The translations under genes and the position numbers were made by a program. Below, piece by piece: positions 8,648-14,711 of a stretch of DNA of 64,000 nucleotides (the first letter of the stretch is position 1; every line of letters begins with the position of its first letter). A model generated the notes under the pieces. It saw only the letters and a program-made list of their open reading frames with translations. It was not told where the DNA came from and searched no databases. The DNA is from QHXN01 sp032162705 (GTDB taxonomy: Bacteria > Acidobacteriota > Blastocatellia > Pyrinomonadales > Pyrinomonadaceae): assembly GCA_032162705.1 (NCBI GenBank), contig JAVRON010000125.1, positions 39,801-103,800 of the forward strand. The letters are read 5' to 3'.

Positions 8648-9103
8648 ATGGCAAGCAATGAGGAAGTAATCTCTACTCTGAACAACCTGATCGAGACCTG
8701 CCGCGACGGGCAGAACGGCTTTCAGACCGCCGCCGACGGCGTGAAGAACGCCGAGCTAAAACAACTCTTTCAGCAATACTCGCGGCAGCGCGCAGGGTTC
8801 GTCGGCGAGTTGCAGGGCGAGGTGCGCCGTCTCGGGGGCGACCCGGAGGATTCGGGCAGCGTCGCCGCCACGCTCCATCGCGGCTGGATCGACATCAAGG
8901 CGGCGGTGACGGGCGATGATGACAAAGCGGTCGTCAGCGAGGCTGAGCGCGGTGAAGACTCCGCGGTCTCGAACTATCGCGCCGCACTCGGCGTAGACCT
9001 GCCCGCCAACGTTCGCTCGATGGTCGAGCGCCAGTTCGCAGATGTTAAGGAGGCTCACGACCGCGTGCGCAATCTCGAAAGGGCTTCGGGCGCGGGAGCT
9101 TGA
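8648..9103 (+). CDS. PA2169/DUF2383 four-helix-bundle protein
   Basis: A 151-residue, nearly all-helical soluble protein. The N-terminus SNEEVISTLNNLIETCRDGQNGFQTAADGVKNAELKQLF is the characteristic PA2169-family (ferritin-like) opening; the remainder RGWIDIKAAVTG..AERGEDSAVSNYRAAL also fits. A strong AAGGAGG lies 8-9 nt before ATG 8648. Members are stress-associated ferritin-like proteins of unproved function. It is followed 51 nt later by a DUF4142 gene in the same direction, probably one transcription unit. Confidence 0.85.
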   Translation: MASNEEVISTLNNLIETCRDGQNGFQTAADGVKNAELKQLFQQYSRQRAGFVGELQGEVRRLGGDPEDSGSVAATLHRGWIDIKAAVTGDDDKAVVSEAERGEDSAVSNYRAALGVDLPANVRSMVERQFADVKEAHDRVRNLERASGAGA

Positions 9104-9154
9104 TCCGGCGCGGGCGCTTTCAAGTTTCAGGCAGTAGACAAGGGAGAAAAGTTT

Positions 9155-9790
9155 ATGAGCAAGAATACTATCAGCGGCGTGACTCTCATGCTCGCCGCAT
9201 GCGCGCTGTTCGCCGTCGTCGTCGGGGCGCGCACGACGAGTGTCAGTCAGAACTCAAACATGACGCACAACGACAACATGCACGCCGGTCACGGCTCGAT
9301 GAAGATGACCGCCGACCAGAAGTTCGCGATGGAGGCCGCGATGGGCGGACAGATGGAGGTCGAACTAGGAAAGCTCGCGGCGCAGAAGGGCGCGAGCGAC
9401 GAGGTGCGACAGTTCGGTCAACACATGGTTGACGACCACTCGAAGGCCAACGAAGACCTGATGCAGGTCGCTTCCGGTAAGAGCATGACGCTGCCGACCG
9501 CCTTGAGTCCGAAGATGCAGATGGAGATGCAGAAGCTCTCGGCGATGTCGGGCGAGAAGTTCGACAAAGATTACGTGAAGATGATGGTCAAGGATCATAA
9601 GGAGGACGTGGCCGCGTTCCAGAAGGAGGCGAGCGGTGGCATGGACGCCGACATCAAGAGCTTCGTCACGCGCACGCTGCCCACGCTCCAGGAACATCTC
9701 CGGATGATCCAGCGCATCAGCGACAAGATGATGCTGCGCAAGAGCGGCAACCTGAAGAACATGAACTCGAATATGAACTCGAACATGTAA
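9155..9790 (+). CDS. DUF4142 exported protein
   Basis: A 211-residue protein with a signal peptide (~1-25) and a Met/His/Asn-rich segment (NMTHNDNMHAGHGSMKM, ~35-51) that could bind copper or other metal. A DUF4142 helical domain follows (~55-190: DQKFAMEAAMGGQMEVELGKL, VRQFGQHMVDDHSKAN). The C-terminus repeats NMNSNMNSNM. GGGAGAAAAG precedes the ATG. DUF4142 is a ferritin-like predicted outer-membrane or periplasmic family. Role unknown; the metal-rich N-terminus is an inference only. An intrinsic terminator follows. Confidence 0.82.
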   Translation: MSKNTISGVTLMLAACALFAVVVGARTTSVSQNSNMTHNDNMHAGHGSMKMTADQKFAMEAAMGGQMEVELGKLAAQKGASDEVRQFGQHMVDDHSKANEDLMQVASGKSMTLPTALSPKMQMEMQKLSAMSGEKFDKDYVKMMVKDHKEDVAAFQKEASGGMDADIKSFVTRTLPTLQEHLRMIQRISDKMMLRKSGNLKNMNSNMNSNM

Positions 9791-9835
9791 AAGGCCGAGG
9801 CGTTTCAGTCATGTAAAAGGCCGGGGCGTTTCAGT
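9784..9835 (+). repeat. 26-nt tandem direct duplication
   Basis: Two copies (9784-9809 and 9810-9835) differing at one base, starting at the last codons of the DUF4142 gene. The second copy forms the left side of the terminator. Confidence 0.8.
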
Positions 9836-9850
9836 GCCCGGCCTTTCGTT
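9816..9850 (+). terminator. intrinsic terminator after DUF4142 gene
   Basis: Stem AAAGGCCGGGGC / GCCCGGCCTTT with an 8-nt loop and one bulge, followed by TTTCGTTT. Confidence 0.7.
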
Positions 9851-9855
9851 TCGGT

Positions 9856-9916
9856 CACGTGCGAAAGAGAGAGGCGGCCTCCCGATGTGGAAGGCCGCCT
9901 CTCTCTTTCGCACGTG
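9856..9916. repeat. perfect 25-bp inverted repeat between convergent genes
   Basis: Arms 9856-9880 (begins CACGTGCGAAAGAGAG) and 9892-9916 are exact complements around an 11-nt loop. It is placed between the + strand DUF4142 gene and the - strand globin gene. Its symmetry would suit termination from both sides, but flanking U-tracts are poor. Confidence 0.8.
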
Positions 9917-9982
9917 GTCGCACTTCTCTTTCGGTAGCTCGCGCGGTCGCCGCGGCGACGCTTCGCCAGGCCGCTCACCTTT

Positions 9983-10031
9983 TCTCGACGATGTCGTTCT
10001 TATCTCTTCTCGACGATGTCGTTCTTCAGGC
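9983..10031. repeat. short direct duplication at globin 3' end
   Basis: The phrase TCTCGACGATGTCGTTCTT occurs twice, 29 nt apart. One copy encodes the globin C-terminus (KNDIVEKR); the other is just beyond the stop. Confidence 0.75.
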
Positions 10032-10476
10032 TCCCGACGAAGGCGAGCAAGTCTTTCTTCTCCTGTTCGCCGACCTTGAACTTGTCGAGCGTGGCGACGA
10101 GATGTTTGGCCGCCGCGTCCCACTCCGCCTCCGTGATGCCGAGGCCAGCGTGCGAGTCCTTCATTGTCCGCCCCGTGTAGATGCACGGGCCGCCCGCCGC
10201 CGCGCAGAACTGATCGACGATGTGCTGGCGAATGCGCTTCTTCGAGTCGGTGCTGTGGCCGACGAAGAAGCGCTCGAACTGTTTGTCGGTGATGAGCTTC
10301 CCGACGAAGTCATCGACGACCGCCGCGACGGCGTTGTAGCCGCCGAGCCGCTCGTAGAGAGACTTCCCTTTCTGCGTGTCCTGTGCCGCCAACTTCGGGG
10401 CGACGCCCCATGCGAGCACGAGCGCAAGGGTGAAGACGGGGAGCAATGTTCTCAATGCCGTTCGACGCACGTTCAT
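10000..10476 (-). CDS. exported group I truncated hemoglobin
   Basis: A 158-residue protein. The truncated globin domain (~38-155) has the opening SLYERLGGYNAVAAVVDDFV, the heme-pocket helices and YTGRTMKDSHAGLGITEAEWDA, in which the His of KDSH is the proximal ligand of group I (GlbN-like) globins. Residues 1-31 form a signal peptide (LLPVFTLALVLAWGVAPKLAAQ), so the globin is predicted periplasmic, an uncommon location. Start ATG at 10476 has a strong AGGAGGAG 6 nt away; the longer frame upstream is not used. Likely O2/NO binding or NO dioxygenation; partner reductase not seen here. Confidence 0.88.
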   Translation of the reverse strand: MNVRRTALRTLLPVFTLALVLAWGVAPKLAAQDTQKGKSLYERLGGYNAVAAVVDDFVGKLITDKQFERFFVGHSTDSKKRIRQHIVDQFCAAAGGPCIYTGRTMKDSHAGLGITEAEWDAAAKHLVATLDKFKVGEQEKKDLLAFVGSLKNDIVEKR

Positions 10477-10651
10477 ATTCTCCTCCTGCTGAAAACGAAT
10501 TTGAGATCGCCGCTGACGAAAAGTCCGGCGGGGGTTCACGACAGGATATACGCGTGCTTGCGGCGGGTCGGATTTGTCCCGAGGCCGACGCGGTTGATGC
10601 GGCGCGCGGGCGTCGGTTAAGATTCCGCTAACGTCTAAGGAGTAAATCGAA

Positions 10652-11083
10652 ATGGCAACGACCGAGGCAAAGCTCCCGCCCGTCAATCAGCAGGGGCTAG
10701 ACATACGGCAGACTCCGCGCGAGGAGATGAGTCTCCACCCGCTCGACACCTTTCCGTACGACTACGCGGGGCGGGAGATTCGCATCCACTTCGAGCTGCC
10801 CGAGTTCACCTGCGTCTGCCCCTTCTCAGACTTCCCCGATTTCGCGACCTTTCGCATCGAGTATGTGCCCGGCGAGCGCTGCATCGAACTCAAGAGCCTG
10901 AAGCTCTACATCAACTCGTTCCGCGAGGTGAAGATTTTCCACGAGCACGTCATCAACATCATCCTCGAAGACTTCGTCCGCGCCTGCGATCCCCTAGAAG
11001 TCAACATCGAAGGCGACTTCAACATCCGCGGTAACATCAAGACGACGGTTCGGGCAAGCTACAAGAAGGAAAGTAGGCAGTAA
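10652..11083 (+). CDS. queF: NADPH-dependent preQ0 reductase
   Basis: A 143-residue type I QueF that reduces 7-cyano-7-deazaguanine to preQ1 in queuosine synthesis. Seen: FTCVCPFSDFPDF with the active-site Cys at ~56 and Asp at ~63, and ELKSLKLY (~78-85), the family NADPH/substrate motif. Length equals the short (unimodular) form. AAGGAG precedes the ATG at suitable spacing. The terminal residues SRQ and the TAA stop come from the following GTAAGCA repeat. No other queuosine genes are in the window. Confidence 0.94.
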   Translation: MATTEAKLPPVNQQGLDIRQTPREEMSLHPLDTFPYDYAGREIRIHFELPEFTCVCPFSDFPDFATFRIEYVPGERCIELKSLKLYINSFREVKIFHEHVINIILEDFVRACDPLEVNIEGDFNIRGNIKTTVRASYKKESRQ

Positions 11084-11190
11084 GCAGTAAGCAGTGAGCA
11101 GTACAGTTGGAGATGGGTTTCTATCTCGGCGATTGTTAACTTCAATGTGAAAACCGAAATTGCTTTCACTGCTTACTGCTCACTGCTTAC
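11072..11190. repeat. inverted-repeat element, GTAAGCA family (E4)
   Basis: Left arm 11072-11103 of GTAGGCA/GTAAGCA/GTGAGCA heptamers; right arm ~11160-11190 complementary (TGCTTAC/TGCTCAC). It supplies the stop codon of queF and ends 8 nt before the next ATG. Confidence 0.9.
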
Positions 11191-11198
11191 GTAAACTT

Positions 11199-11420
11199 AT
11201 GGACACCATCTATATCATCGTCGCCGCCGTCGTCGGCTTCTGGCTTTTCTTCTTCGTCTTGAAGCGTGTGCTGTGGATGGCGATCCGGCTGGCCGTCGTG
11301 GGAGCTTTGCTGCTGGCGCTACTGGCGGGCGCGTTGGCGTGGTGGTGGTACGCGCCGCTCGAACGCGGGACGAGCAAGAATAGCAATGCCCCGGCGCGAG
11401 CGACGCGTCCGGCGCGTTAG
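11199..11420 (+). CDS. small membrane protein
   Basis: A 73-residue protein with two hydrophobic helices (~3-22 and ~27-49: IRLAVVGALLLALLAGALAWWWY) and a basic tail. No family recognised. ATG 11199 (MDTIYIIV) is preferred over the in-frame upstream ATG because the latter lies inside the repeat element. No clear Shine-Dalgarno. Only 19 nt separate it from the MFS gene, so the two may be co-transcribed. Confidence 0.6.
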   Translation: MDTIYIIVAAVVGFWLFFFVLKRVLWMAIRLAVVGALLLALLAGALAWWWYAPLERGTSKNSNAPARATRPAR

Positions 11421-11439
11421 AGGGAGTGGACAACAGGGC

Positions 11440-12894
11440 ATGGCTGAGACCGACACCGACGCCGACGACCAGTTCGATGCGCGCGTGAGTGCGGAGCGGA
11501 TGGACGAATCGACTCGGGGGCTGTGGCGGCGGCTGGGGCGTCTGCCGCGCAACGTCGTCGCCATCGGGCTGGTCAGTCTGCTCAACGACGCTTCGAGCGA
11601 GATCATCTACCCGATGCTGCCCGCCTTCCTCGCCTTAACGCTCAAGGCGTCGCCCGCGGCCATCGGCATCATCGAGGGCGTGGCCGAGTCGGTCTCAAGC
11701 CTCCTCAAACTTTTCTCCGGGTACTTCAGCGACCGTACGGGACGGCGCAAGGGTTTAGTCGTCTTCGGCTATGGGCTGGCGAGCGTGGTGCGCCCGCTCC
11801 TGGCGTTTGCGACGAGTTGGTATCAGGTGCTCGCCGTGCGCTTCACAGACCGCGTAGGCAAGGGCCTGCGCAGTGCGCCGCGCGACGCGATGATCGCCGA
11901 CGCCGCGACGCCCGCCGAGCGTGGCCTCGCCTTCGGTTTCCACCGCGCGATGGATCACGGCGGCGCGGTGCTCGGGCCTCTCATCGGACTGTTGGTGCTC
12001 CGGCTGGTGGCCGAACACCCGAAGACGCCGACCGCTAACGACTACACGACCATCTTCCTCTTCGCCTCCGCGCCCGCGCTGCTCGCGATGCTCGTGCTCA
12101 TCTTCGCCGTGCGCGAGACGCGAAGACGCGCCGCGTTCAAGACCGAAGGCGGGAAGTCGGAAGCCGGGAGGTCAGAAGCCGGGAGGTCGGAAGGCACAGA
12201 CGCGGAGTCGGCGGCGACGAACGCACTGGTCGATGCTGCTGAGACGAACGCACCGGCGGATTCGGCGGAGGCGAACGCACCTGCCGCCGCTGTGGGCGAA
12301 GCGGCACGGCTGACGCTGCGCGGCTTCGACTCGAACTTCAAGCGGTTCCTTGTCGTGGTCGCGCTCTTCACTCTGTCGAACTCGACGGACGCCTTTCTCA
12401 TCCGGCGCGCGCAGATGTCGGGCGTCTCCATTGGCGAGGGCACGCTCGTCCTCTGGTCAGCGCTGCATCTGAGCAAGGTCATCAGCTCTGTTGTCGGCGG
12501 CGACCTCTCCGACCGGCTGGGCCGCAAGACCTTGATCGTCTCGGGCTGGCTGCTGTATGCGGCGGTCTACTTCGGCTTCGCATATGTCTCGACGGCGGGC
12601 GGGGCGTGGACTCTCTTTCTAGTCTACGGCGTCTACTTCGGGCTGGCCGAGGGCGCGGAGAAGGCGCTCGTCGCAGACCTCGTCCGGCCCGAGCAGCGCG
12701 GCACGGCCTACGGGCTTTATAATCTCGCCTTCGGCGTGACGGTCTTGCCCGCCTCGCTCCTGATGGGCGCGCTCTGGGACTGGAAGGGGCCCGCCACGGC
12801 CTTCGTCACGAGCGCGGCCATCGGCTCGTCCGCCGCGCTGCTGCTCGCCGTCACAGTGCGAACAGGACAGAAGAGGCTTGTGGTTGGAGGCTAG
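11440..12894 (+). CDS. MFS transporter
   Basis: A 484-residue inner-membrane transporter of the major facilitator superfamily. About twelve hydrophobic segments; the loop 2-3 motif GYFSDRTGRRKG (~92-103) and its counterpart GGDLSDRLGRKT (~355-366) are classical MFS signatures. The central cytoplasmic loop (~235-290) has low-complexity repeats (SEAGRSEAGRSEG; ETNAPADSAEANAP). The sequence SLLNDASSEIIYPMLPAFL is typical of the acidobacterial MFS subgroup near drug/metabolite exporters. GGGAGTGGAC lies upstream of ATG 11440. The C-terminal KRLVVGG and stop lie within the following inverted-repeat element. Substrate unknown. Confidence 0.88.
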   Translation: MAETDTDADDQFDARVSAERMDESTRGLWRRLGRLPRNVVAIGLVSLLNDASSEIIYPMLPAFLALTLKASPAAIGIIEGVAESVSSLLKLFSGYFSDRTGRRKGLVVFGYGLASVVRPLLAFATSWYQVLAVRFTDRVGKGLRSAPRDAMIADAATPAERGLAFGFHRAMDHGGAVLGPLIGLLVLRLVAEHPKTPTANDYTTIFLFASAPALLAMLVLIFAVRETRRRAAFKTEGGKSEAGRSEAGRSEGTDAESAATNALVDAAETNAPADSAEANAPAAAVGEAARLTLRGFDSNFKRFLVVVALFTLSNSTDAFLIRRAQMSGVSIGEGTLVLWSALHLSKVISSVVGGDLSDRLGRKTLIVSGWLLYAAVYFGFAYVSTAGGAWTLFLVYGVYFGLAEGAEKALVADLVRPEQRGTAYGLYNLAFGVTVLPASLLMGALWDWKGPATAFVTSAAIGSSAALLLAVTVRTGQKRLVVGG

Positions 12895-13021
12895 AACTAG
12901 AGACTAGAGGCTGGGGGCTGGGGCTGGCAGTTCACTGGTTGATAAACTCGCACTCTCATACTAATGACATCTTCACTAGCCTCCAGCCCCCAGCCTCCAG
13001 CCTCTAGTCTCAAGCCTCTTG
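12871..13021. repeat. inverted-repeat element, GAGGCTG/GAGACTA family (E5)
   Basis: Left arm from AAGAGGCTTG (12871) through GAGACTAGAGGCTGG heptamers to ~12926; right arm 12976-13021 complementary. The first ~24 nt are inside the MFS gene and encode its last seven residues and TAG stop. Confidence 0.85.
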
Positions 13022-13172
13022 CCTTACGTTGACAGCTTATCTTCTCAGGCTGTATACCAGCCTTAGTGACACGCGTCCGACGCCTGGCGGTGTAGTCCTT
13101 CTCGCCAGTCGAGCTTCCAACGATCATCGAGCCTCAAACGTTGATTCCTCCGGAGGAGGTCTTGCCCGTCCC

Positions 13173-14711
13173 ATGCCATTTGATAACGACATCTTCATCT
13201 CTTACGCGCACGTCGATAATGAAGCCTACGACAATCCGCAGGGGTGGATCGACCGGCTCGACAAGAAACTGCGTGTGCGCGTCAACCAACTGCTCGGCGC
13301 GGAGCCGAAGGTCTGGCGCGACAAACGCGAGCTACAGGGCAACTCGTATTTCGTCGGCGACATCGGCGACGGTATCGCTTCGACGCGCCTGCTGCTTTCG
13401 GTCATCTCGCCGCGCTATGTCAACTCCGACTGGTGCAAAGGCGAGTTGAAAGAGTTCTGCCGACGCTCGCTCGCAACCGGCGGCGCGAGCGTCGGCAACC
13501 TCTCGCGCGTTTTAAAGGTCGTCAAGACGCCTATTGACGAAAAGGAGATGCCGGAGGAGTTGCACGGACTGCTCGGCTACCACTTCTACGAGATTGACGA
13601 CGCGGGCCGTCCGCGCGAGTTCCGACAAGACGAAGGGGAGAAGAAAGACCAGCGGTACTGGGACAAGCTCGAAGACCTCGCGATGGACATCGTGAAGTCC
13701 ATCAAGACATTGGGAAGCGCAGACGCGCAGACGCACCCCGGCCCAAAGGCGAACGCGGGCGGCGAAGAAGAATCAGCGCTGCCGCTCGAAAAGAAAATCT
13801 ATCTGGCCGAGACGACCGGGGACGTTTCCGCCGAGCGCGACCGCATCCGTCGCGAGCTTCAACAGCGCGGCTATTACGTCCTGCCCGACCGCGAGCTTCC
13901 ACGCACCGCGCCCGAGTTCGAGGCGGCGGTGCGCGAAGCGCTCGCGCGTTGCGCGATGTCGATTCACCTCATCGGCGCGGTCTCCGCCCCTCCCCCTGAA
14001 GGTGAGGAGGAGCGCTCGACTGTGCGCTGGCAGCACGAGTTGGCGGCTGAGCGCGCCGCGAACGACCCGTCTTTCGCGCGCCTCATCTGGATGCCGCCCG
14101 GCCTCTCGCCGCAGGGCGCGCGCCACAGCGCCTTTGTCAAAGAACTGCACACCACTCTGGGCGCGGGCGCGGAGCTTTTACAGACCTCAATCGAAGACCT
14201 GAAGCTGCGCGTACTGGAAAAGCTCAAGCCGCCCGTGAAGGCCGTCGCCCCCGCCGCCGCTGCCGCGCAGACCGACGAGGCGAACGCCGTCCGTCAGGTC
14301 TATCTCATCTGCGACAACCGCGATATGGACGAAGTCGTGCCCATCGAAGATTACCTCTTCGATCAGGGCTTCGAGATCATCAACTCCGCGATAATGTCCG
14401 AGGGCGCGGACGTGTCGCAGGCACACCGCGAGAGCCTTCTCAACTGCGACGCGGCGCTCATCTACTACGGCAACGCCAACCAGATGTGGCTGCGCTCGAA
14501 GCTCGTTGACTTGCAGAAGGCGAAGGGGTGGGGGCGCACCAGCCCGCTCTCGGCGAAGGCCGTCTATGTCAGCGGGACGCAGACGACCGAGAAGCAGCGC
14601 TTCCGCACGCACGAAGTACCGCTCGTCATACAGAACTTCGGAGGCTTCACGCCCGACGCGATTCAGCCCTTCGTTCAGGCCGTCCGCACGGGACAACAAG
14701 GGGGTGAGTGA
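13173..14711 (+). CDS. multi-domain TIR protein
   Basis: A 512-residue protein. Residues ~1-110 form a bacterial TIR domain: DIFISYAHVDNEAYDNPQG, VWRD at 47-50, and SPRYVNSDWCKGELKEF, where Glu91 of WCKGEL sits at the position of the NADase catalytic glutamate. Residues ~205-345 (KKIYLAETTGDVSAERDRIRR, FEAAVREALARCAMSIHLIG) resemble the DUF4062/TIR-like fold. Residues ~370-510 (VYLICDNRDMDEVVPIEDYL, HRESLLNCDAALIYYG) look like a third TIR-fold domain. ATG 13173 is chosen because MPFDNDIFISYA begins the domain and GGAGGAGG lies upstream. The stop overlaps the next gene's ATG by one base, so the two are translationally coupled. Probable NAD-cleaving or signalling component of a conflict system. 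Activity is inferred. Confidence 0.88.
   Translation: MPFDNDIFISYAHVDNEAYDNPQGWIDRLDKKLRVRVNQLLGAEPKVWRDKRELQGNSYFVGDIGDGIASTRLLLSVISPRYVNSDWCKGELKEFCRRSLATGGASVGNLSRVLKVVKTPIDEKEMPEELHGLLGYHFYEIDDAGRPREFRQDEGEKKDQRYWDKLEDLAMDIVKSIKTLGSADAQTHPGPKANAGGEEESALPLEKKIYLAETTGDVSAERDRIRRELQQRGYYVLPDRELPRTAPEFEAAVREALARCAMSIHLIGAVSAPPPEGEEERSTVRWQHELAAERAANDPSFARLIWMPPGLSPQGARHSAFVKELHTTLGAGAELLQTSIEDLKLRVLEKLKPPVKAVAPAAAAAQTDEANAVRQVYLICDNRDMDEVVPIEDYLFDQGFEIINSAIMSEGADVSQAHRESLLNCDAALIYYGNANQMWLRSKLVDLQKAKGWGRTSPLSAKAVYVSGTQTTEKQRFRTHEVPLVIQNFGGFTPDAIQPFVQAVRTGQQGGE

Noticed and set aside
13029..13172. 48-residue N-terminal extension of the TIR protein
   Set aside because: The TIR domain and GGAGGAGG point to the ATG at 13173.
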